Below are positions 1 through 5,666 of a stretch of 5,666 bases of DNA, in pieces. A model generated the notes under the pieces. It did not search any database. It had not been told where the DNA came from and saw only the letters and a list, made by a program, of their open reading frames with translations. How positions within the stretch are numbered: position 1 is the first letter of the stretch; each line of letters starts with the position of its first letter. A program made the translations under genes and the position numbers. Origin of the DNA: an uncultured Bacteroidota bacterium (GTDB lineage Bacteria; Bacteroidota; Bacteroidia; UKL13-3); assembly GCA_903907885.1 (NCBI GenBank), contig CAIVPY010000174.1:1-5666 (forward strand), in the 5' to 3' direction.

Positions 1-2124
1 AATGTATCAGACTTAATTTTTCAATTTACTAGAAGGCCCGATGGAAGTTATTTTGTACCCATTGCATCTGAAGGTATCATCAATATTTTCGGCTGTAAAC
101 CCGAAGATGTGGCAAACGATTTTACGGCCATAGCCAATGTAATACACCCAGAAGATGCTGAAAGGGTATTCAATGATATTGAATATTCGGCAGCACACTT
201 AACTAATTTTACTTGCGAATTTAGGGTGCTTATTCCTGGCAAACCTGTTCAGTGGATATATTCAAAATCGACTCCAGAAAAATTAGCAGATGGAAGTGTA
301 ACTTGGTATGGGTTTAATTCTGATATTACTGAACGTAAACAAGCTGAAATTGTAATAAAAGAAAATGAAGAACGCCACAAAGCTATTACACTAACAGCAA
401 ATGATGGCATCGTATCATCGAATAACAAGGGCATAATTACTGGCTGGAATAGGGCTGCTGAAAAAATATTTGGCTATACAGATGATGAAATAATTGGAAA
501 ACCTTTAACAGAAATTATTCCTCCACATTTTAAAGAATTTCATGAAAAAGGCATAGAAAGATTTGATAAAAAGGGAGAAAAAAATGTAATTGGTAAAACG
601 CTTGAGTTACAAGGTTTGCATAAAAACGGCACTATATTTCCATTAGAACTCTCACTTGCCGAATGGGAAACCAGCAAGGGGAAGTTTATTACAGGTTTTA
701 TAAAAGATATTACAGAAAGAAAGAGGGCCGAATTAGAATTAGAAAAAAGTATAAGCACCATTAGGAAATTATCAGTTGCTATTGAGCAAAGTCCGGTTAC
801 TACCGTTATTACCGATTTAGATGGAGGTATTGTATTTACAAATCCTAAATTTACCGAGGCTACTGGTTATTCACCTGAAGAGGCCTTAGGAAAAAACCCT
901 CGTCTTTTAAATTCTGGTTATACCACAAAAGATGAATACAAAAAATTATGGGAAACTATTCTTTCTGGAAATAGCTGGCATGGGGTGTTTCAAAACAAAA
1001 AGAAAAATGGCGAATTGTTTTGGGAAAAGACAGTTATTTCTCCAGTTAAAAATGAATTGGGTGAAATTATTAATTTTTTAGCACTTAAGGAAGACATCAC
1101 AGACCAGAAAAAAACTGATGAAGCTTTTCAGAAAAATTTGAGAGAATTAGAAGATTATAAATTTGCCCTTGATGAAACAGCCATTGTTTCAATAACTGAT
1201 AAAGATGGAATAATAACGTATGCCAATAAAAATTTTAGTAACATATCAAAATACTCGAATGATGAATTAGTTGGACAAAACCATAGAATAGTAAATTCGG
1301 GTTACCACGATAAAGAATATTTTAAAAACATGTGGAGTACGATTACTAATGGTAAAGTTTGGGTTGGTGAACTAAGAAATAAAGCAAAAGATGGTAGAGT
1401 TTATTGGGTATATGGAACCATTATTCCATTTTTAGATAAAAAAAATATCCCTACTCAATACCTTGCCATTAGGTTCGATATAACAGAGCGTAAAACAGCA
1501 GAAGAGGGAGTATTGCTTAGCAACGAAAGGTATAATTTAGTAGCCAAAGCCACCAATGATTCCATATGGGACTTAAATATTTTAACCAATGAAATTATTA
1601 GGTCTGGAGGTGGATTTGAAGCTCTGTTTGGATATAAAATTAACCAAGATAATGAAGAATACCTTCACTACAAAAACTTAATCCATCCCGATGATTTGGA
1701 AAGAGTAATAGCATCAAAAATCGAAATTTTCGATAATCCAAATGAATTTAATTGGGAACAAGATTACAGGTTTTTAAAGGCCAATGGCGAATATGCATTT
1801 GTTCACGACAAAGGATATATTATAAGAGATGAAACAGGTAAAGCCATTCGCATGATTGGAGCAACTCAAGATATAACAGAAAGAGAACAACATATCAAAT
1901 CAATTGAAGACCAAAACAGGAAACTTAGAGAAATAGCTTGGAAACAATCGCACATTGTGAGGGCACCCGTAGCGAGAATTATGGGTTTGATAAATCTATT
2001 GAAATACGAGGAACAAGTAGGCGAGGAAACAGTACAATTGCTAAAATATATTGAAATGTCGGCTCACGAATTGGATGCTGTAATCAAATCAATAGTTACA
2101 AGCACCAGCAACGATAAAGGATGA
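1..2124 (+). CDS. Multi-PAS sensor protein with HisKA-like C-terminus and no ATPase domain (5' partial)
   Basis: The reading frame is open from base 1, so the true start lies upstream. The GTG at 109 falls inside the first PAS domain and is not a credible start. Counting from base 1 (707 residues visible), there are five PAS domains at about 1-111, 125-240, 257-369, 386-497 and 510-628. Each ends in the usual PAC motif (DITERK, DITERK, DITDQK, DITERK, DITERE). PAS 1 and 5 look like the PAS_3 type (IHPEDAERV, IHPDDLERV). PAS 3 and 4 look like the Aer/NifL type. A short helical linker leads to a HisKA-like segment at about 640-702, with the H-box WKQSHIVRAPVARIMGL and probable phosphoacceptor His651 (bases 1951-1953). 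The protein then stops without the N, G1 or G2 boxes of a HATPase domain. No transmembrane segment is visible, so the visible part is probably cytoplasmic. It is likely a signalling protein that senses small molecules or redox state, but the ligand is unknown. Either it needs a partner kinase or it works as a dimerising or phosphotransfer module. Confidence 0.9.
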   Translation, partial: NVSDLIFQFTRRPDGSYFVPIASEGIINIFGCKPEDVANDFTAIANVIHPEDAERVFNDIEYSAAHLTNFTCEFRVLIPGKPVQWIYSKSTPEKLADGSVTWYGFNSDITERKQAEIVIKENEERHKAITLTANDGIVSSNNKGIITGWNRAAEKIFGYTDDEIIGKPLTEIIPPHFKEFHEKGIERFDKKGEKNVIGKTLELQGLHKNGTIFPLELSLAEWETSKGKFITGFIKDITERKRAELELEKSISTIRKLSVAIEQSPVTTVITDLDGGIVFTNPKFTEATGYSPEEALGKNPRLLNSGYTTKDEYKKLWETILSGNSWHGVFQNKKKNGELFWEKTVISPVKNELGEIINFLALKEDITDQKKTDEAFQKNLRELEDYKFALDETAIVSITDKDGIITYANKNFSNISKYSNDELVGQNHRIVNSGYHDKEYFKNMWSTITNGKVWVGELRNKAKDGRVYWVYGTIIPFLDKKNIPTQYLAIRFDITERKTAEEGVLLSNERYNLVAKATNDSIWDLNILTNEIIRSGGGFEALFGYKINQDNEEYLHYKNLIHPDDLERVIASKIEIFDNPNEFNWEQDYRFLKANGEYAFVHDKGYIIRDETGKAIRMIGATQDITEREQHIKSIEDQNRKLREIAWKQSHIVRAPVARIMGLINLLKYEEQVGEETVQLLKYIEMSAHELDAVIKSIVTSTSNDKG

Positions 2125-2199
2125 TGAACCAAGTTGCATGAGGTGGTTTTAAATGTTCAGGTTAATTTTATAGGGAATAAGTGTACATGTTTTTTTATT

Positions 2200-2229
2200 T
2201 TGTACTTTTTGAAACTCCAAAAGGTACAA
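2200..2229. repeat. Inverted repeat, 11-bp arms
   Basis: Arms TTGTACTTTTT (2200-2210) and AAAAGGTACAA (2219-2229) pair at 10 of 11 positions around an 8-base loop. The odd pair would be G-U in RNA. It starts 75 bases after the sensor stop codon. No T-tract follows on either strand, so it is not a standard intrinsic terminator. It could still protect a 3' end, or be one copy of a dispersed palindrome. Confidence 0.6.
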
Positions 2230-2261
2230 CCAAAAGAGTTTCGATTTTCAATGTGCCAAAT

Positions 2262-2318
2262 GGCCGTTGAGCGGAGGCGAAACGCCATTTCGGCTTCGCT
2301 CAATGACCGTTTCGCCTC
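2262..2318. repeat. Compound inverted repeat with crossing arms
   Basis: Two pairs of arms interlock. GGCCGTTGAGCG (2262-2273) matches CGCTCAATGACC (2297-2308) at 10 of 12 positions. GAGGCGAAACG (2274-2284) matches CGTTTCGCCTC (2308-2318) perfectly. The order left-1, left-2, right-1, right-2 means the pairs cross. They cannot both form as simple nested stems, but they could alternate or form a pseudoknot. A small hairpin, GGCG-AAA-CGCC (2276-2286), competes with the second pair. The TTGAGCGGAG...TTCGCTCAATGAC style resembles palindromes I recall as scattered in Bacteroidota intergenic regions. That resemblance is from memory and was not searched. Confidence 0.6.
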
Positions 2319-2364
2319 AAAAAGATTTTTCCTTACCGCTGTAAATCTTTTGTTCAAATGAAGC

Positions 2365-2439
2365 GTCATTGCGAACGCAACGAAGTGAAGTGTGGCAATC
2401 TTTTTTTTTTTAAGAGATTGCTTCGTACCTCGCAATGAC
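2365..2439. repeat. REP-like imperfect palindrome with central T11 run
   Basis: The outer ends GTCATTGCGA (2365-2374) and TCGCAATGAC (2430-2439) are perfect 10-bp complements. The inner ends GCAATCT (2395-2401) and AGATTGC (2415-2421) are perfect 7-bp complements. Between them the left arm carries 20 bases (ACGCAACGAAGTG...) and the right arm only 8, so the left arm looks expanded by about 12 bases. An 11-base T run sits at 2401-2411. The GTCATTGCGA...GCAATCT pattern matches a family of short palindromes that I recall as common between genes in Bacteroidota and some other phyla. It is probably a non-autonomous REP/MITE-like element. Confidence 0.7.
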
Positions 2440-2678
2440 TTTTTGCACGCACTGTGAAAATCTGCTTCGCTTTCGGAGTGCATTTGCAACCGACCTACGT
2501 AAAATCTGCCAGAAAATGTTTTTGATTTTTTTGTGGATGGTGGGTACAAGTAAGCATACTTGAGTCATGCCTCTTTTGTTCATACAACTCTTGATTTCTT
2601 TCATGACGACTTAGTATGCACTGCAAGAAAAAATCAAATTGCATTTTCAAAGATTTTAGGTCAGTCTTGATTTTTTGG

Positions 2679-2706
2679 TTACTTTTTTTATCAAGAAAAA
2701 AAGTAA
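2679..2706. repeat. Perfect AT-rich palindrome, 11-bp arms
   Basis: TTACTTTTTTT (2679-2689) and AAAAAAAGTAA (2696-2706) are perfect complements around the 6-base loop ATCAAG. The arms contain T and A runs, but no T-tract follows the stem on either strand, so a standard terminator is unlikely. A GTTACTTTTT-ATCAAG-AAAAAGTAA pattern is, from memory, a recurrent intergenic palindrome in Bacteroidota. A genome-wide copy count would settle whether it is a repeat family here. Confidence 0.6.
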
Positions 2707-2825
2707 GCTACAACCAATATACATAGCGATTGTTTTGTCATGAACTAGGGTTAAAAATCTTCTACCAACTTTTGAATGTGCTACATTATAACTCCTTCAA
2801 ATTATTTTTTTTAAAACTTCTTCCC

Positions 2826-2860
2826 AAAAAATAAGATTGAGCTGTTTTAGCCTTCTCAAT
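2826..2860 (-). terminator. Probable intrinsic terminator of the deoxyhypusine-synthase-like gene
   Basis: Read on the minus strand, ATTGAG (2860-2855) pairs with CTCAAT (2841-2836) across a 13-base loop. An alternative inner GCT/AGC pairing is possible. The T-rich tract CTTATTTTTT (2835-2826) follows directly. The hairpin begins 18 bases after the TAA stop of the minus-strand gene, where a rho-independent terminator would be expected. The stem is short and AT-rich, so the call is moderate. Confidence 0.5.
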
Positions 2861-2877
2861 AAACAAGCATTTTATTT

Positions 2878-3852
2878 TTACCAACCCAATATCCATGCAA
2901 ACATTAAAGGTGCTACGATAGTTGCATCACTTTCGACAATGAATTTTGGTGTGTGTATGTCTAATTTACCCCAAGTAATTTTTTCGTTTGGTACAGCTCC
3001 CGAATATGAACCATAGCTAGTTGTTGAGTCAGAAATTTGGCAGAAATAACTCCAAAAAGGAATGTCGGTCATTTCCATATCTTGATACAACATGGGTACT
3101 ACACATATTGGGAAATCGCCAGCAATACCGCCACCAATTTGAAAAAAGCCAACGCCTTTTCCACCAGAATTTGCAGGATACCATTGCGCTAACCATGCCA
3201 TGTATTCAATACCCGACTTCATGGTGCTTGCCTTCAATTCGCCTTTTATAACATACGATGCAAAAATATTACCCATGGTACTATCCTCCCAACCAGGAAC
3301 TACCATTGGTAAATTGCGTTCAGCAGCAGCCAGCATCCAAGAGTTTTTCGGGTCTATTTCGTAATATTGTTGCAACTCGCCACTCAATAATATTTTATAC
3401 ATAAACTCATGTGGAAAATAACGTTCACCATTGTCTTCAGCATCTTTCCAAATTTTATGAATATGTTTTTGTAATCTTCGAAAAGCCTCCTCTTCGGGAA
3501 TACAAGTATCAGTAACACGGTTATAGTGGTTTTCCAACAAATTCCATTCTTCTTGTGGCGACAAATCTCGGTAGTTTGGAACACGCTTGTAGTGGCTATG
3601 CGCTACTAAGTTCATGATATCTTCTTCTAAGTTAGCACCTGTACAGCTAATAATATCTACCTTTCCCTGACGAATCATTTCGGCAAATGATTTTCCTAGC
3701 TCAGCAGTACTCATAGCGCCCGCAAGGGTTACCATCATTTTTCCACCTTCTGTAATGTGTGTTTCATATCCTTTAGCTGCATCTACCAAAGCCGCTGCGT
3801 TAAAGTGCTTATAATGGGTTTCAATAAAATTTGAAATAGGTCCTTTAGTCAT
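2878..3852 (-). CDS. Deoxyhypusine synthase family protein
   Basis: This is a complete 324-residue protein with stop TAA at 2878-2880. It belongs to the deoxyhypusine synthase fold, NAD-dependent enzymes that move an aminobutyl group from spermidine to an amine. Family landmarks occur in order: TGANLEEDIM (71-80), GWEDSTMGNIFASY (187-200), GGGIAGDF (240-247), and a C-terminal active-site block, SGAVPNEKITWGK (284-296). Lys296 matches the catalytic lysine of the human enzyme (Lys329), with Glu290 and Trp294 also kept. Compared with human residues from memory, His288 becomes Asp246, Asp313 becomes Tyr280 and Asp316 becomes Tyr283. Bacteria lack eIF5A, so a polyamine or other small amine is a likelier acceptor, as in plant homospermidine synthase, which arose from this family. 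It is probably cytosolic, with no signal peptide or membrane segment. It is transcribed alone, divergently from nrdJ. The start at 3852 has an A-rich leader and no Shine-Dalgarno. The family call is firm but the substrate is not. Confidence 0.93.
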   Translation of the reverse strand: MTKGPISNFIETHYKHFNAAALVDAAKGYETHITEGGKMMVTLAGAMSTAELGKSFAEMIRQGKVDIISCTGANLEEDIMNLVAHSHYKRVPNYRDLSPQEEWNLLENHYNRVTDTCIPEEEAFRRLQKHIHKIWKDAEDNGERYFPHEFMYKILLSGELQQYYEIDPKNSWMLAAAERNLPMVVPGWEDSTMGNIFASYVIKGELKASTMKSGIEYMAWLAQWYPANSGGKGVGFFQIGGGIAGDFPICVVPMLYQDMEMTDIPFWSYFCQISDSTTSYGSYSGAVPNEKITWGKLDIHTPKFIVESDATIVAPLMFAWILGW

Positions 3853-3909
3853 TTTTTTAAATTTTGGGCGAATATAAGTTATAGTTCAATATGGATTGGA
3901 TATTTTGGC

Positions 3910-3939
3910 GAAATGTAGCAAATACAACCTTCTTCAAAA
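3910..3939 (-). promoter_or_regulatory. Candidate Bacteroidota-type promoter of the deoxyhypusine-synthase-like gene
   Basis: On the minus strand, TTTTG (3939-3935) is followed after 17 bases by TACATTTC (3917-3910). This matches the Bacteroidota primary sigma pattern TTG-N17-23-TAnnTTTG with one mismatch, in the last base. Transcription would start roughly 50 bases before the ATG at 3852. In AT-rich DNA such matches arise easily, so this is only a candidate. Confidence 0.3.
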
Positions 3940-4078
3940 CTCACAAATTGAAAATGAAATAATAGCAAAAAACTAATTTTAATTTATTGCGACAGTCATC
4001 CAATTTTTTTTAGCATAGTGTATTATAAAAGATACAATGCTTTGATTTTTAACAAATTGTTGTGCCTTGCAAAAGCAG

Positions 4079-4178
4079 TGTGGATAAGGGGTGCTTTGTG
4101 AATAACTATTATTATAAACAGTGTTACGCTTTACTGCCTTATAGAAAATTTGGTATCCACATGTTAGAGTGTGGAAAT
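4079..4178. promoter_or_regulatory. Cluster of DnaA-box-like 9-mers upstream of nrdJ
   Basis: Two 9-mers match the DnaA-box consensus TTATNCACA perfectly on the minus strand: TTATCCACA (4087-4079) and TTATTCACA (4105-4097). They lie in the same orientation, 18 bases apart start to start. A third, GTATCCACA (4153-4161, + strand), matches 8 of 9 and forms an 8-bp perfect inverted repeat with the first (TGTGGATA/TATCCACA). A weaker fourth is at 4178-4170 on the minus strand (ATTTCCACA, 7 of 9). An AT-rich run (ATTATTATAAA) directly follows the second box, and a longer AT-rich stretch lies at about 4243-4350. DnaA binding here could regulate nrdJ, about 180-280 bases downstream, or mark an origin. 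Neither dnaA nor dnaN is in the window. Confidence 0.5.
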
Positions 4179-4357
4179 CACTTTTTGAAATAGAATTCAA
4201 ATACCTGCACTTTTGGATTAAAACTCCCTAAGATTTTTTAGGCTAAAATTTATACTAAATAAACAATAGCTTAACATAGATTTAACAGGATGTTTGATAT
4301 AAGAATATTAATATATAAGTACATAAAAAATTTTAACAAGTTAGTTCAATCAATACA

Positions 4358-5666
4358 ATGAGCAAAGGCAGCAAAAACACCACCCAGCAAAAAGGTCTTA
4401 AAGTAGAGCGTTACTTTACCAAAGAAGGCATTAGTCCATACGATATGTTTGAGTACGACTACCGCACTTCCATTATCAAAAATCCAAATGGCAGTGTCGT
4501 ATTTGAAATGAAAGATGTTGAAGTGCCTAATTTTTGGAGCCAAGTGGCTACCGATGTGTTGGCACAAAAATACTTTCGTAAGGCAGGTGTACCTCAGCCT
4601 GATGGAACAACTGGTCGTGAGACAAGTTTAAAACAAGTAGCTCATCGTATGGCGCATTGCTGGATGCAGTGGGGCGAAAATTATGGTTATTTCGATAGCC
4701 GTGATGATGCACAGATTTTCTACGAAGAAATGGTGTATATGATAATGGGTCAATATGCTGCACCTAACTCTCCTCAATGGTTCAACACTGGATTGCATAG
4801 CTCTTACGGCATTACAGGAAAACCGCAAGGACATTATTATGTTGACCCCAAAGATGGGAAATTAAAAAAATCTACTTCGGCTTACGAAAGACCACAACCT
4901 CATGCTTGCTTCATTCTTTCGGTGGATGATGATTTGGTAAACGATGGTGGTATCATGGATTTATGGGTACGTGAAGCACGTATATTCAAATATGGCTCAG
5001 GTGTTGGAACTAATTTTAGTCGTATTCGTGGAGCGGCCGAAAAACTAAGTGGTGGTGGAAGTTCATCAGGATTGATGAGTTTCTTAAAAATTGGTGACCG
5101 TGCTGCAGGTGCTATCAAATCTGGTGGAACAACAAGACGTGCTGCTAAAATGGTATGCTTAGATTTAGATCATCCAGAAATACTTGAATTTATTAACTGG
5201 AAAAAAGACGAAGAGAAAAAAGTAGCTGCTCTAATAGCTGCTGGATATGCTAGCGATTACGAAGGTGAAGCTTATGCAACCGTTTCGGGTCAAAACTCAA
5301 ACAACTCAGTGCGTATTCCTCAATCATTTTTTGAGGCATTAGAGCAAGGCAAAGATTGGAACTTAACTGCACGTACCGATGGTCGTGTGATGAAAACCAT
5401 TCCTGCGCAAGACCTTTGGGATAAAATAGGCGAAGCAGCTTGGGCTTGTGCTGACCCAGGTGTACAATATGATACAACCATTAACGAATGGCATACTTGC
5501 CCTGAAGGAGGACGCATCAATGCTTCTAACCCTTGCAGCGAATATATGTTCTTAGACAATACAGCTTGTAATTTGGCATCATTAAACTTGATGAAATTTT
5601 TCAATGCTGATACACTTGAATTTGATGTAAAAGGCTTTGAGCAATCTTCTCGTCTTTGGACAATTG
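4358..5666 (+). CDS. nrdJ: Adenosylcobalamin-dependent (class II) ribonucleotide reductase, N-terminal part (3' partial)
   Basis: This frame is open from the ATG at 4358 to the end of the window: 436 codons and one base, about half of a typical class II enzyme. It reduces ribonucleotides to deoxyribonucleotides in the cytosol, using a B12-derived radical and no small radical-generating subunit. Visible landmarks are NSPQWFNTG (about 139-147), PHACFILS, whose Cys184 is the probable first cysteine of the substrate-reducing pair, FKYGSGVGTNFSRIRG (about 213-228), and NPCSE at 391-395. That last motif gives the Asn391-Cys393-Glu395 catalytic set, with Cys393 as the thiyl-radical cysteine, followed by TACNLASLNL. 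The second redox cysteine, the C-terminal cysteines and any C-terminal zinc-binding region lie beyond the window. No ATP-cone is evident at the N-terminus. The start is set by an in-frame TAA at 4334-4336, with no other ATG between. The leader is A-rich without a Shine-Dalgarno, typical of Bacteroidota. Confidence 0.95.
   Translation, partial: MSKGSKNTTQQKGLKVERYFTKEGISPYDMFEYDYRTSIIKNPNGSVVFEMKDVEVPNFWSQVATDVLAQKYFRKAGVPQPDGTTGRETSLKQVAHRMAHCWMQWGENYGYFDSRDDAQIFYEEMVYMIMGQYAAPNSPQWFNTGLHSSYGITGKPQGHYYVDPKDGKLKKSTSAYERPQPHACFILSVDDDLVNDGGIMDLWVREARIFKYGSGVGTNFSRIRGAAEKLSGGGSSSGLMSFLKIGDRAAGAIKSGGTTRRAAKMVCLDLDHPEILEFINWKKDEEKKVAALIAAGYASDYEGEAYATVSGQNSNNSVRIPQSFFEALEQGKDWNLTARTDGRVMKTIPAQDLWDKIGEAAWACADPGVQYDTTINEWHTCPEGGRINASNPCSEYMFLDNTACNLASLNLMKFFNADTLEFDVKGFEQSSRLWTI

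Larger units (their letters stand above)
2125..2877. other. Non-coding region rich in palindromic repeats
   Basis: This 753-base gap lies between the sensor gene and the convergent deoxyhypusine-synthase-like gene. I find no credible gene in it. The open frames that cross it give low-complexity, repeat-derived peptides on both strands. It holds four inverted repeats (2200-2229, 2262-2318, 2365-2439, 2679-2706), a short 6-bp stem with a 4-base loop at 2547-2562 (CAAGTA/TACTTG), and a terminator-like hairpin at 2826-2860. The two genes converge on it, so it needs to contain only transcription ends. That fits its use as a landing site for dispersed palindromes. No intrinsic terminator with a clean T-tract was found for the sensor gene. 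Confidence 0.75.
3853..4357. other. Divergent intergenic region between the deoxyhypusine-synthase-like gene and nrdJ
   Basis: This 505-base gap is unusually long for two head-to-head housekeeping genes. It holds a candidate minus-strand promoter (3910-3939), a cluster of DnaA-box-like 9-mers (4079-4178), a weak 5-bp hairpin CCTAA/TTAGG (4227-4242) and a very AT-rich stretch (about 4243-4350) just before the nrdJ start. I looked for a cobalamin riboswitch, which might be expected before a B12-dependent enzyme, and saw no B12-box-like core. I also saw no NrdR-type palindrome and no convincing TAnnTTTG promoter for nrdJ. The 73-codon open frame at 3979-4200 (-) has no recognisable features and is probably spurious. 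Confidence 0.65.

Noticed and set aside
109..111. GTG as the start codon of the sensor gene
   Set aside because: The frame is open to base 1, and the residues before it complete the first PAS fold, so the gene starts upstream of the window.
2200..2229. Intrinsic terminator of the sensor gene
   Set aside because: The stem is reasonable, but no T-tract follows the right arm on the plus strand, so it was listed as a repeat instead.
2134..2361. 75-codon open frame on the plus strand directly after the sensor gene, considered as a detached ATPase domain
   Set aside because: It shows none of the N, G1 or G2 box residues of HATPase domains and runs through the inverted repeats.
2157..2549. 130-codon open frame on the minus strand across the repeat region
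   Set aside because: Its peptide is made of translated palindromes and low-complexity lysine/arginine stretches, with no recognisable domain. It ends inside the gap without coding character.
3979..4200. 73-codon minus-strand open frame in the divergent intergenic region
   Set aside because: It has no recognisable motif and overlaps the DnaA-box cluster. It is most likely a chance frame.
4200..4357. Cobalamin riboswitch or NrdR box upstream of nrdJ
   Set aside because: No B12-box-like core, no long structured leader and no NrdR-type palindrome could be found by eye. The region is mostly A/T runs with one weak 5-bp hairpin.

Overview
The window looks like chromosomal DNA from a member of the Bacteroidota. 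Several things point that way. The DNA is AT-rich. The translation starts lack a Shine-Dalgarno sequence and are preceded by A-rich leaders. The sensor protein ends in a short HisKA-like segment of a style common in this phylum. A bacterial deoxyhypusine-synthase-like protein is present, and one candidate promoter has the Bacteroidota TTG / TAnnTTTG form. No genus can be named from sequence reading alone.

Layout. Bases 1-2124 (+) hold the 3' part of a large multi-PAS sensor protein: five PAS domains in a row, then a HisKA-like dimerisation/phosphoacceptor segment with a clear His, and a stop where an ATPase domain would usually begin. Bases 2125-2877 are non-coding and hold at least four palindromic repeats plus a probable terminator for the next gene. 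Bases 2878-3852 (-) encode a complete 324-residue deoxyhypusine-synthase-family protein. Bases 3853-4357 separate two divergent genes and contain a cluster of DnaA-box-like 9-mers followed by a very AT-rich stretch. Bases 4358-5666 (+) are the N-terminal 436 codons of a class II, B12-dependent ribonucleotide reductase (nrdJ) that runs off the end of the window.

How the parts may work together. The three genes do not form an operon, because the middle gene is on the opposite strand. The clearest regulatory hint is the DnaA-box cluster about 180-280 bp upstream of the ribonucleotide reductase. It could couple dNTP supply to replication initiation, as DnaA does at E. coli nrdAB, or it could mark a replication origin. 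The deoxyhypusine-synthase-like protein keeps the catalytic lysine but has lost several residues that bind spermidine or NAD in the human enzyme. Bacteria lack eIF5A, so it probably acts on a different acceptor. I saw no CRISPR array, tRNA, rRNA or insertion-sequence transposase, and nothing that is clearly a wholly new system. The most unusual items are the DnaA-box cluster, the ATPase-less sensor and the altered active site of the deoxyhypusine-synthase-like protein.
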